Of a stretch of DNA of 64,000 bases, positions 50,828 through 62,708 are shown one piece after another. Position numbers and translations under genes: made by a program. Source of the stretch: Marchantia polymorpha subsp. ruderalis (taxonomy: Eukaryota > Streptophyta > Marchantiopsida > Marchantiales > Marchantiaceae); assembly GCA_037833965.1 (NCBI GenBank), contig AP031357.1:4484001-4548000 (forward strand). Reading direction: 5' to 3'. Below the pieces are notes generated by a model. That model was given only the letters and a program-made list of their open reading frames with translations. It did no database searches and had not been told where the DNA came from. Position 1 is the stretch's first letter. Each line of letters opens with the position of its first letter.

Positions 50828-53256
50828 TGCGCCCTCAAATCCGCGCACTCGGATTGCAAGTTGCGCAACAATTCCTCATCCTCCTTGCGTGTACTTTGAC
50901 TTTCTTCTAAGGCGCGCTTCTGGCGCGCAACCTCTTCTGCTAAGATGCGGTTTTGTCTCCGCTCTTCCTGCAATTCCGACTCGATCTTTTCCCGTATTAG
51001 CTCGTCATCCGCCTGGTTTTTCGTCGCCACATCCTCCCTCTGCTGTTGCAAGGTTTGGTATAGCTTTTGCGTGACCGCCAGGTGCTGTCGGAGGGTAGCG
51101 TTCCTATCCTGCAATGTTTGGCACCTAGAGGCCCAAGTGGCCACCTTGCTCCTCGTCCTGCGCTTGATAGTCTCCACGTAAGACTGCGGTTTTCCGGTAC
51201 CCGAGTACTTGGATGTCTTGCGATCCAGATATCGCAGGAGTGGAACTATCTGCTTGCACAACACCCCCGTTGGCGTTTTCTGCACAGAGTCCGCTTCCTG
51301 CTCTTCCGAACTCGTCTCATCCTCCGTTTCGAGGATTTCAGTCGCCACCGAATCCCTTGGCGACTCCCTGGAACTGTGGCGCGCAGTAGCTTCCGCCGCG
51401 ACTGCCGCTCCACTCCCTGCTAAAATATCCAAGGCAGTGGGGGATCCCACTGCTTGAGCCCCTGTTCCGGCTCGATCTTCGGTTTCCGAAGGGGTCGACG
51501 CCGCAGTGACTTTTGTCACCTTTGCACCGCCCGCTTCTGCTGCCTGCCCTCCCGGCGCGATCTGCGCGGAAGGTGTCTTCGCTGGAGGTGCGTCCGCCGA
51601 AGGCGTCCGCACACTCGTCGCCGGCCCTGTCCGTCTCGCAGTCGGCGAATCTGGCCGACTCTCTGTTGACCGACTCGCAGTCGGCCGACTAGCAGGTGTC
51701 CGACTGGCAGTCGGATACACCCTGCGCGTCTTCACTCCACTTGGCCTGCTTGCTGGCGGCGTTTTCCCAGAAGCGCCTTCCGCCGAAGACGACCCTCTGA
51801 GGGTTGTTGGCTCGTCAGCCAAACTCCCTTCTGCTTCCGGCCTGCTGTCCGGTTCAACGCGCCGCTCAGTCGGCCTTCCTTCCGTTTGTCGACCTTCAGT
51901 CGCCCGACTCGTAGTCGGCCGACTGTCAGTCCGTCTGTCTTCTTCCGAAGGCATTGGTGCCTTCTGCGCAGAGGTATTTGCCGACTTCCCCAGAATCTGC
52001 GCGATTATCTCCTCCGGCGTGGGCGGGATACTCCGCCGGATCGGAGTACGCCTGGTCTCCTCAGTACTAGTTGGCACTTTGCGTGCCCTCTGTTTCGGTC
52101 GGCTGTGAGGCTCGTTGGTTGGCCGACTACGAGTCGGCGCAGCTGGCACTTCCGGCTGCGTGTCCTCAGGTCTCTCATCCCATTTCCGCTTCCGCGGAGC
52201 GCGCTCACTTTGACGTTCTTCTGCTGCTCTTGCTGGGGGCGGAGCCGGAGGCGGACTGGCAGGTGCCTCGTCCGGATCCGTGTCTACTTTGGCCTCCCGC
52301 GAGTATCTACCTGGACAGCTCCGGGTCAGCAGCGGAAACCGTGTCCGCTCTGAATTTGTCAAACATCCCATCGCCCGATAAAACACAATCAGGTAAGGCG
52401 AAAGATGATTGAGGGTTCCTCCTCTCTCTTCTTGCGCATGTTGGCGCGTCACCTTCCACAGGAGCCGTGCCCAATGCACTGGAGCTCCTGACAACACTAG
52501 CTCCACAAATCCTACTTGCCAACCATGCATGTAAGCGGTCTTGGTCGGCTGCAATATCTGCAGCAATGCAGTCGCGACATTTCTCCGCAATCGATCTTTG
52601 TAATCCCGTGTCCGGAAACCGTTCTTGGGATGCCTGGCAATTTTGAAAAGCTCATTGTAGGAGATTTCTTCCTCCTTGGACACCTTCACGCTATCGGCCT
52701 CAAAGAGGAGGTACCCTTCCTCGCCGGCACACCTGCCCAACACCTGCGCCCAGTCACAAATGTTCCACCTCTCTGGATGTGGACGGAATCCGCGTGAGGG
52801 CTTGTGTCTCTCCTGCAGATACTCGCGCAACATCTCCGGACATGTCCAGTTCCATCCCCACAGGAGGAAATCGAGCTTCAGCCCTGTCAGCACATCTTGG
52901 AATGCGCGCAGACCGATCTGCGGCACTCTGAGTGGAGACACTCGCAGCTGGGGGACCTTTGACATTGCGTTTCCTGCACACATAGACGTTCTCCCCTCCA
53001 CTCGCTCTCTCACAATCGCCGCTGCGCGTCGGCCGCTCAAGCACTGACTGCTGTCACTCTCTCTTCTCTCACGCTCAAGTTCGCTACTCACAAATTCTCT
53101 CCAAGGTCTGTCAAGATCCTTGCGCAACTCGTCTCCGCACTCTCTCCTCTCACTGCAGGTCTCTCCGCCCTTGCGCGTAATCTTGGAAGCTGGAAATCGC
53201 AAAATCAAGAATGAGAGAATGAGACTGGAGGGCAGTCTTTTCTTCTCCGAATTCAA
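50828..53256 (-). CDS. Divergent homologue of the U3 protein, about 809 codons, 3' truncated
   Basis: Its N-terminal domain aligns with the 1045-aa protein from about residue 85: FLLWGWNWTC for FLLWGWNYIC, NGFRTRDYKDRLRR, HWARLLWKVTRQHAQEERGG, TLNHLSPYLIVFYR. The middle is again Pro/Arg/Ser-rich but built from other repeats (ASRPTASRSTESRP), then an acidic stretch, VPLLRYLDRK and a coiled coil cut by E3 at LQSECADLRAH. The frame is open over 2.4 kb although overall identity is perhaps half in the best regions. The first 95 residues do not align well. Retention of frame across this divergence argues for a translated protein. Confidence 0.75.
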
Positions 53257-54302
53257 GATCGTCCAACGTTCTTACTGGTTACAATTTACGCAGCCGGCTA
53301 TACGGCCTAACGGTTCGCCCTTGCATGCTCGAATTCACGTCTCCGCCCTGCGCGCATTCGCATGCGTGAATGTTGAATTCTCCCGCCGCCACCGTCTTCC
53401 GGACTCGAGTTCGCCGCAGTGTATGCGTCGGCTATGTTGGCGTATTCCTTCTCCGTCGGCGCCTTGCTGGAGGCGCACATCCAGTCGGCGCGAATTACGC
53501 CGGCGCGTATTCGTACCACTTGTTTTGTCCGTTCTGCCTCGTCTATTGCTGACGGCGCATATCCCGCCGGCGCAAATCATGCCAGTGCAAATCATGCCAG
53601 CGCATCCGCCTATCAGGGCCACGTCGGAGGCGTACATCCGGCCGGCGCTTTTCTTCCGTTGCGCAGCCGCCAAAGGCGCTTCCGACTCTGAGTTGATTTC
53701 CTCCCATGAGCGCGTGATTCCGCCGAAGGCGCATCGCCGAAGGCGTACGGGAGTCCTTTCCGGCTGTGAACCCTAGCGCGAACGGCGCATGTCCGGCTAC
53801 GAGTTTTCCGATGCTCATAACTTCTTCGTCCCTGATCCATCTCCGACGCTCTTGGGCTCGTTAGGACGAGCGTCCCGAGATCTTTCCAATGCAACTTCAA
53901 CCAACTGGAACTACCGTGCATTCCGATCGTTATGAAGGTTTCCCTTTCCGCGCTAGCGGCGCATCGCCGAAGGCGCACTCATGGTCGGAAGCCTTCAGAG
54001 GTCCGTGCCGTTCTTCTGACGTCTTTAGCAAAATCCCCTCCGGAGGTGTCTGCGCCGGAAGCGTAGCTTCCTTAAACGCTGGAAGCGCGTGAGTAGAGAC
54101 ACCTCAGAAAAGGAGCTTTTGCCGAAGGCGTCGAAGACATTTGGCGCTGGTACATCCGACTTCGCGATTCTTCGTGACCTCGTGACGATCTCCTCAATCC
54201 ACTCTATTTAACGTACCCTTTTCTAACTACAGACACTGCTTCGGTACTTGTTTTCTAAAATTGTTTAAATTCTGCAAAAAAAACAAAAAGTGTGTTACCA
54301 CA
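50828..54302 (-). mobile_element. LTR-G: diverged family LTR, truncated by E3
   Basis: Starts on the minus strand at 54302 with TGTGGTAACACACTTTTTG, like LTR-A. It has one hairpin module (about 53857-53893), a leader with GCCGAAGGCG and CCAGCGCA-type repeats, and the divergent U3 frame from 53256. E3 cut it at 50828, so TATA and R-U5 are absent. It inserted into the U3 frame of E5 next to GTTCT (54303). Confidence 0.8.
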
Positions 54303-54835
54303 GTTCTTGATGCTGCTCCTCTTCGGACTCCTCTCTCCATCGCCGCTTCCGCGGCACTCTTGCTGCAGGAGTATTTCTCCCTTCGTCCCTCCGTCTTGAC
54401 GGAGTAGAAGTCAGCGACTCCTCTACATCAGTGTCGACCTCGTTCTCCCGCACATACCTCCCGGGATGGTCGACGGACAACGGCGGAAAACGAGCAAGCT
54501 CCGCCGCGGTCAAACAATTTTGCTGTCTATAAAAATTGATGAGGAAAGGAGAGAGATGATTTAGAGTTCCCCCCTTCTCCTCAAAAGCGTGCTGTCGCAT
54601 CACTCTGTGCAGGATGCTCGCCCAGTGAATTGGAGCTCCCTCGATGATGCACTCCACAAATGAGATCTGCCACAATGTGATGTAGCAGGCGCGGTGTGGC
54701 TGCAGTACTTGTAGCAGCGCCGTAGCCACAGTTCGGCGGAAGCGATCCTTGTAATCGCGGGTCTTGTACCCATTCTTGGTAGACTTCTCCCGCTTGAACA
54801 GCTCCACAAATTGCGCCTCGTCCTGCTTGGACACC
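54303..54835 (-). pseudogene. U3 protein middle part in E5 LTR
   Basis: Continues from 60203 after removal of the E4 solo LTR: SKQDEAQFVELFKREK through RTRDYKDRFRR and GGTLNHLSPFLINFYR to EEEQHQEL, where LTR-G interrupts. This piece is open, but the N-terminal piece has a stop. Confidence 0.85.
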
Positions 54836-56081
54836 TGTGGTACCCCACTTTTGGCAATTTTGAGGAAATTAAAACATTTTTGGAAAACTGTACCCTGGCA
54901 GCATTGTAAATAGCCTTCGGTACATCAAAACAGAGTGAATCCGGAAGATCGCGGGGATTCTCGAGGGATCTTGTAGAATCTGGGATTTGGGGTGCCGCAG
55001 TAAGGACAGGCACCACCCTCCTTGCGAGCTCCGCAGTTAGGATCTCTACGGCGCAAGGCGCAAAACCCGCCTTCGGAGGTTGCGTCCGCGGCTGTAGGGG
55101 AAACCCCCGTAATTAGGTAAACCCTCGGGCGCCTTGACCAAGTTAGGGTCCCGTTGGAAAGAGCTCGACGCGCTGATTCTAACGAGCCCAAGAACGCTTG
55201 GAACGGACGAGGACTTAGGGAGTTATCGCTACTGGAAGAAACGAGGCGGTCGCCTACGGCGGAAGGAGTTCGCCACCGGCGCGAATTCCGCCTACGCGGA
55301 AGGGGGATTCAAGTTTTGTCCTATGCACGGACGAAGGCGTTCGCCTGTGCACAGGCGAAATAGGGTTAGGGAAGGCGCGAAGTCCGCCTACGCACAGGCG
55401 TTCGCCTGTGCACAGGCACTTCGGCGTCGGCGGAAAATCCGCCTTGGGCCCTAGAAATGCGCCTTGTGAGGTAGAAAGTGTACGACGCCTTCCGCGCCAG
55501 CGCAGCGCCGCGTACGTCGGAAGAGCCGCCAGAGTAATCCAACAGGTACGGACCGTGCGGACGGCACGGGTGGATGCGCTCTTGGACGGACGGAGTTGCG
55601 GCGGCGGAAGCGCCGACGGAGAGACAAGGAACGGACAGACTGGACGGAGACGGCTGACCACGGTCAACGCCTTCCGCGCCAGCGCAGCGCCGCGGACGGA
55701 ATTCGCCTGCGCACAGGTGAACGCCTGTGCACAGGAGAATGTTCAAGTTCCGCGCCGGCGGAGAATCCGCCGAGGCCCCTGCCTGCGCACAGGCAGGAGT
55801 TGAATTTTTGTCCGACATGCGGACACACGCGTCAAGGCAGAAGGAGATTGGCCGAGGGACGGTACGAACGAGTGTACCGCGCAAGGCGGAAAACTCGCCT
55901 TCGGCGCTACGCCCCCATGTCCACAGGGTGACACGCTCGCGGAGTTCAAATCCGCCAATTCGAGCGTGAGAGTTTAATCGACGACGGCGGAGCGTGAAGC
56001 CGCGCGTGAGAGCGAAGACCGTTCCAGCGTACAGCCGGCGCGGCCATCAAGTGAGACGTTCTTCACGACCAAGAGCCGACC

Positions 56082-59000
56082 ATGACCTTCGACCGGGCGG
56101 CGGAGAACGTCCCATTCTTGAATTCGCGATTCCAATCTCTTGTGCGCGCTGCGCGCATCCATCTGCTGGCTGCGGACCATTCTCGACGTCGTCACACAGG
56201 AGATTTCTTGTTGATTGAGGGAGAAGTGAGTGCGCGTGATTTGGAATTGAGAGCGATTAGAGTTTGCCGAGAGAGAAAGAAACGCGGACAGTGCGGAAGT
56301 AGAATGAGCGGGCGAGCGAACCCCAGGAACGCAATGACGAGACCGAGCAGATTGCGGATGGTGCCACTTCGCCTGCCGCAGAACGGGCTGCGCGCTTTCG
56401 AAGAGCGCTTAATAGCAAGAAAGCTCGATTTCTTGCTATGGGGATGGAATTACATCTGCGCGAATATGGTGCGCGAGTGGCTAGAGCCACAGGGACCACC
56501 CTCGCGCGGATTGCGTCCGCATGTTGACCGGTGGACAGTCCAAGATTGGGCGCAGGCGTTGGGAAGATGTGCTGGCATGCCAGGGCATCTCCTTTTCGAC
56601 AGTGAGAGCATCAAGGTGACCAAGCAAGAAGAGGCGCAATTTGTGGAGCTGTTCAAGACCGGGAGGTCTACTAAGAATGGGTACAGGACCCGTGATTACA
56701 AGGATCGATTTCGCCGGACTCTGTCCGCGGCGCTGATGCAATTACTGCAGCCGCACCGCGCCTGCTACATCACATTGTGGCAGGTCTCTTTTGTGGAGTG
56801 CGTCATCGAGGGAACTCCAATTCACTGGGCGAGCATCCTGCACAGGGTGATGCGACAGCACGCGTTTGAGGAGAAGGGGGGAACTCTAAACCATCTTTCT
56901 CCTTTCCTCATCAATTTTTATCGACAGCGGAATTGTTTGACAGCGGCGGAGCTTGAACATTTTCCGCCATTGTCCATCGACCACCCTGGGAAGTATGTGC
57001 GGGAGAACGAGGTCGATACTGATGCAGAGGAGTCACCGACTTCTACCCCATCAAGACGGAGGGACGAAGGGAGACACACCCCTGCAGCGCGAGTGCCGCG
57101 GAAGCGGCGATGGAGGGAAGAGTCTGAAGAGGAGCAGCATCAAGAACCCTCTGCTCCCATTCGACCGCGGCCGCTGTGCGAGCCATACAGCCGGCCGAAG
57201 CAGAAGGCACGCAGACTGGTGTTACCAGCTAACAGTGCAGACACGGCGACGATTGCGACGGAGATAGGAAGTGCGTCGCCAGAGAGGCGAGAGGAAGCGC
57301 GGACGACCGCAGGAGCAACGGGCCACGCTGCAACCTCGTCGGGAGAGAGGCCGCCTACGGGCCAAGGGCCTCCGGAGTTACCACGTGCGATGCGGACAGA
57401 TGTTCCGTTTGCGCACAGGCGAACCTCCGCGGACGGACGAGCCTCCGCGGACCGGCGAACACAAGTGGACGTGGATCTACGCTTACGCGTGGGAAGGAGC
57501 AGTCCGCCTGTGCACAGAACACCTCCGCACGTGCCGCCTGTGCACAGGCAAGAATCACCCCCGTTCCAACGCAGGAAGGGGAAGGAGCCGGCGGAAGAAC
57601 CGCCTACGAGACACCGGCCCACGGGGCCAGACCCTCCGGCGCACCACGCGCCTCAATTTGCGCCTTCGGCGCCAGGGCCTTCGAGCCGAGGAGATACGAG
57701 CAGAGAGCGTGCGGAGGCTGCACCATCGGCGGGAAGTCCGCCGATAGATGCGCCTTCGGCGGTAGGGCCTATAGGCCAAGGAACATCGGGCGTGCGGCCC
57801 CCGGCCATGTCGCCTTCGGCGATAGATGTCCGCGGCGCTACGCCTGCGGCGAACAAGGCGCCGGCAAATGCGCCTGCGCACGGGCCGAGCACAGCCCCCA
57901 CGGACCGATCAAGGGAGCAGCAGACAGAGGAGCGGAGTGACTGTCCGCGGGATGAAATCTCGATGCGCGATGCGCAATCCAACCCCGCGCAGCCACCCTC
58001 CGCTCAAACGCCTTCGGCGACGGACGACGGCGACAGAGAGAATGCGGTAGGCAATCAACCAGCGAGCGACGGGGATGCCGCTCGGATACATTCGCCTTCC
58101 GCCTTAGACATTTTGGCGACGAGCAGCGAGGCTGCAGCCGTGCCTTCGCAGGCAGCACACGTCGAGGACGTGCAGCCCCACTCGGGGCAGTCGCCGACAC
58201 AATCAATGGCGACTGAAATTCTCCACTCGGATGATGACGACGGAGGCTCCACGGAAGAAATGTCAGGAGCAGAAGACACCGAGGAGGAGGAGGAGGAAAT
58301 TGTTGGAGCGCCGGCGGCGGCGCTCTCTGAGCAGGTGATTCCGTTGCTGCGGTACTTGGATCGCAAGGTCGATAAATACGCCGACCCACTCCAGCCGGGA
58401 TCTTACATCGAGTTAGTGCGCAGGCGGACTCGCACTAAAGTCCACACCAGCAAGCTATTAGCTAGAGTGGACCAGGAGTTGAGGGACTTGAAGGAGAAGC
58501 ATGAGTGCTTGTGGGGACAGTACAAGCTTAATCAGAAATTCTACAAGCACTCCGAGAAGATGAAGGATGAGAAACTGGGCGAGCTCACCAAGGAGCAGGT
58601 GAAGGTCAAGGAAGCACTCGATTCTGAGCAGGCCCAGAATCGGATTTTGTCAGAGGAGCTCGTGCGACAGACGAGGTTGTTGGAACAATGTCAGCTCGCA
58701 CGGCAGGCGGATGAAGAATTAATCCCAGTTTGCAGTCAGAGTGTGGCGAATTGAGAGCGCAACGTGCTGAAGCCGAATCGCAATTAGTGACGATTGAAGA
58801 GGATCGCAGGAAGGAGGCGGATCGCACGAAGGTGGAGACGGCGAGGCGAGTCGCCCACTGTCTCAAGGGCTACGCCCACTGGGAAGTGAAGGCGCAGGAG
58901 AAACTCACACTGCGTGAGTTTGAATTGCGCGCAGCCGGGTTGTTGTCAGGCGACAGTAGGAGTCGGCGGAAGGTAGCGAAGAAGCTCGAGGCCTTTCTGT

Positions 59001-59185
59001 CGAAGGCACAGGATACCATGTCCGCCCTCGAGGGGGAGGTGTCCGCGGCGTTGCAGAGGTTGGGACTGCGTAGTCGAGCGGAAGAGTGGCAGGGTAGGGA
59101 GTTAGTGCGCGGCAGTCGGCCGCGCAGGAGACGTAGTACAGGTTCCGCGGAGTGTAGTGTAGCGTGGTTCCGTGCAGGCGTGTAG
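56082..59185 (+). pseudogene. U3 protein in E4 solo LTR, one-base frameshift
   Basis: Almost identical to the intact copies, with short in-frame differences in the PVHR repeat part (one cluster of repeats lost near 57508-57520). A one-base deletion near 58724 (ATCCGCAG to ATCCCAG) shifts the frame at residue about 884 and ends it at 58754; the correct frame resumes at about 58730 and runs to the usual stop. Confidence 0.88.
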
Positions 59186-59221
59186 CGTAGTGCAGTGTAG
59201 TGCTAGGTAGGACTTAGAAGG

Positions 59222-59231
59222 TATAAAATAG
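59222..59231 (+). promoter_or_regulatory. TATA box, E4 solo LTR
   Basis: TATAAAATAG with the downstream CCAGGC/GCCTGG hairpin. A lone promoter directed rightward into the E5 remnant. Confidence 0.6.
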
Positions 59232-60197
59232 TTCCAGGCGTTTTGCCTGGGGTTCTTTCCCATCAGAAGTGCAGATCAGGAACCCATTTCCTTTGCGTGT
59301 TTGTGTCCTTGAGTTCTGTCACCACGCACGAGGAGTTACAACTTAGCGTTCCGCATTTTGTAGCTGAAGGCCTTCGGCCGAATGTTCAGAGCTAGTCCAT
59401 TGGTTAGAGACTTGAGTAGTTCGGATCTGCACCCGCGGGTGACTGCCGATGCTCAGAGCCAGTGACTAGTTAGATACTTGAACAGTTTTGCCCCTACACC
59501 TTCGAGTGTTCCTTTCTGATTGTACTCCCTTGGGATTTTTCCCCTGAATGCCAAAGTGAAGTTTTGCTACTTCGTGTAAGCCTTGGTTGTAAATTCAGGT
59601 TACGCTGCAGCAGGTGCCTTGAGGGTAACCCCTGTAGTATTTCTGGGAATGACAAGTGCCTGAGAATTCAAACTCTTCAATAGACTGTTGTTGTGTTACT
59701 GGAATGTTTCACAGTGAGTCCTTCAGTGCGGACCTGTGTTCTCTACGCGTTTTGTGAGTTGAGAGTGTTGTTCACCGCGTAGGAGTGACTTCGATCCGAA
59801 GTAGGCAGTCCAAACCGGGTTTCCTACACTAGCAGCAAGCTAGTGGAAGTGTTGTAAAAGCCGGAGTTGGAAGTCACTGCCCGCAGCTTTGCCGAGTGTA
59901 CTCTTGAGAGACTTTCCCCCTGAAATCTTGAAGTAGAGGTCCTAACGGATCTCTGGGTTGTGTTTCTGTAGTTTCAGGTGTGTGTGTGTGTGTGTGTGTT
60001 ACGCTGCACTGTGCGACCTCCGAGTGCGCTCCGAGTGGACACTTGCAGTATTTCTGGGAGTGACAGTCGCCTGAGAATTCAAACTCCTCAATAGTCTGTT
60101 AAAACGTGACACTTTGTACCCTGTGTGTTCCTCTGTCCCTGTGGGTTCGACCTTTCTACCACTATATTGCAGTTTTAGCCTTTAGTGGGTTATTACA

Positions 60198-60735
60198 ACA
60201 CCTTGACGCTCTCACTATCAAAGAGGAGGTGCCCTGGCATGCCGGCACACCTCTCCAATGCCTGCGCCCAATCTTGGACCGTTCACCGATCGACATGCGG
60301 CTGCAATCCGCGCGTAGGTGGTCCCTGTGGCTCTAGCCACTCGCGCACCATATCCACACAGATGTAGTTCCATCCCCATAGCAAGAAATCGAGCTTTCTT
60401 GCTATCAGGCGCTCCTCGAAAGCGCGCAGCCCGTTTTGTGGCAGTCGGAGCGGCAGCATCCGCAATCGGCCCAGTCTCGTCATTGCGTTCTTGGAGTTCG
60501 ACTTCTCGCTAATTCTCCTTCTGCTCCGCTCGAGCTCCTTGCTTCCTCGGCAAACTCTAATCTCCCTCAATTCCAAATCACGCGCACTCACTTCTCTCTC
60601 AATCACCAAGAAATCCTCTGCGCGGCGGTGTCGGGAATGCTTAGCAGCTAGCAGATGGACGCGCGCAGCTCGCACTAGAGAATGGAATCGCGAATTCAAG
60701 AATGGGACGCTCTCCGTCTCCCGGTCGAAGGTCAT
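60198..60735 (-). pseudogene. U3 protein N-terminal part in E5 LTR
   Basis: Starts MTFDRETESVPFLNSRF and follows the family to QPHVDR, where TGG (Trp151) has become TGA near 60283. The E4 insertion lies at the SVKVSKQ codons. Confidence 0.85.
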
Positions 60736-61983
60736 GGTCGGCTCTTGCTCGTGAAGGACGACTCAATTGATGGCCGCGCCGGCTCTACGCTAAAACGGTC
60801 TCCGCTCTCACACGCGGCTTCACGCTCCGCTGACGCCGATTTAACTCTCACGCTCGAATTGGCGAATTTGAACTCCGAGAGCGTACTACGCCGCGAACAT
60901 GGGTGCGCAGCGCCGAAGGCGGATATTCCGCCTTGCGCGGTACACTCGTTCGTACCGCTCCTCAGCCAATCCTCCTCTGCCTCGGCGCTTGTCCGCACGT
61001 CGGACAAAAGTTCAACTCCCGCCTGTGCGCAGGTGGACTCCTCGGCGGATTCTCCGCCAGGGCGGAACTTCACCCGCCTGTGCACAGGCGCTCGCCTGTG
61101 CGCAGGCGAAGTCCGTCCGCGTCGATGCGCTGGCGCGGAAGGCGTTGACCACGGTCAACCGACTCCGTCCAGACTGTCCGTTCCTTGTCTCTCCGTCGGC
61201 GCTCTCGCCGCCGCAACTTCGTCCGACCAAGAGCGCATCCATCCGTCCCGTCCGTACAGTCCGTACGGTCCGTATGGATTTTACTATTCTGGCGGCTCCT
61301 TGCTCGTCCGCGCCGTTGCGCTGGCGCAGAAGGCGCCGTACAATTTCTACCTCCCAAGGCGCATTTCTAGGGCCCAAGGCGGATTTCCCGCCGACGCCGA
61401 AGCGCTTGTGCACAGGCGGACGCATGTGCGTAGGCGAACTTTGCGCCTACATTCAAACCCTATTTCGCCTGTGCGCAGGCAAACTTCCTTCGTCCGCGCA
61501 TAGGACAAAACATCTTCGCCTGTGCACAGGCGGAAAACTGAGTATCTTACAACCCTCATAACTCCCGGAGTCCTCATCCGTTTGTGGCGTTCTTGGGCTC
61601 GTTAGAATCAGCGCGTCGAGCTCTTTCCAACGAGACCCTAACTAAGTCAAGACGTTCGGGTGTTGACCTACATATGAAGGATTTCCCTACCGCCGCGGAC
61701 GCAGCGCCGAAGGCGGATTTTGTGCCTTGCGCCGTAGGGATCATACCTTCAGAGCTCGCAGGTAGGGTGGTGCCCTTCCTTGACGCTGCACCCAACTCCT
61801 AGATTCTACGAGGTCCCTCGAAAATCTCTGTGATCTTCCGAATTCACTCTATTTTGATGCACCGAAGGCTATTTACATTGCTGCCTTGGTACAGTTTTCC
61901 AAAAATGTTTTAATTTCCTCAAAATTACCAAAAGTGGGGTACCACATGCTCCCCTCCTCAATTGTGAGCGCCCACGCGAACAC

Positions 61984-62708
61984 TCACATGTGGTATTTCT
62001 TCAACCGCCACCCATTCACTCGGGTGCCTAGTAAATCGCCGGCCAGGTCCGCAAGTTGGATGGATCCATTCGAGAAGATTTCGACAACCCTGTAAGGTCC
62101 CATCCATCTTAGGTGCAGTTTGCCTGGAAATCTGGCATGCCTGCTGTCGTAGAGAAGTGCCAAATCACCCTTCTGCAGGAGTACAGGTTTGATCTTCTTA
62201 TTGTATCTCTCCTTCCGGCGGAGCTGAATTCTCCTGGTGCGCTCCTCGGCTTCTCGTCTCCTTTCTTCCAGCAGCATGACTTCATGTAATCTGTAGAGCT
62301 GACTCTCCTCTGCACTCATCCTCTGTAAATCCAACGTTCGTTGGGTGGGTACTTTGAACTCGATCGGGAGGATCGGGTGCTAACCATACACCAGAAAGTA
62401 TGGTGTCTGTTTAATCGTAATTTTCTCAGCTGTCCGGTATGCCCATTGAGCGGCTGCTAACTTCGTATCCCAGTTGTAAGCGTGGTTTACCGTGACTTTG
62501 AGTAGTATTTTACACAACAGACCATTGTACTTCTCCGTCAATCCATTCGCCTTGGGATTGTATGGGGTAGTCTTCCGGTGCTTGATGTGGAAATACTGTG
62601 TCAGATCTTCGATGATCTGGTTCAGAAAATGCGTGCCCCGGTCGCTGACTAGCTCTAAGGGACACCCGTAGCGCGTGATGATCGACTCGAACAAGAAGGC
62701 TGCCACTG
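61984..62708 (-). pseudogene. E5 integrase C-terminal part, with stop
   Basis: Matches E1 integrase from AATVAAFLFESII to the C-terminus LKKYHM, including SDRGTHF. A TAG replaces Gln in VYGQHPILP near 62380. Its 5' side is cut by the E6 LTR. Confidence 0.85.

Larger units (their letters stand above)
54836..60197 (+). mobile_element. E4: solo LTR (5362 bp), target duplication ACACC
   Basis: Complete LTR with TG...CA ends, flanked by ACACC at 54831-54835 and 60198-60202. No PBS, internal region or second LTR, so it is the product of LTR-LTR recombination. The TATA box is at 59222-59231. Close to the E1 and E8 LTRs, so it is a recent member. Confidence 0.95.
60198..62708 (-). mobile_element. 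E5: remnant of an old element (3' LTR start, PPT, integrase end)
   Basis: The 3' LTR begins at 61946 on the minus strand (TGTGGTACCCC) and runs down to 60198, then 54835-54303. Right of it lie the polypurine tract (61947-61959, variant with T) and integrase C-terminal sequence up to 62708, where E6 inserted. It is more diverged than E1 or E8. Confidence 0.85.
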
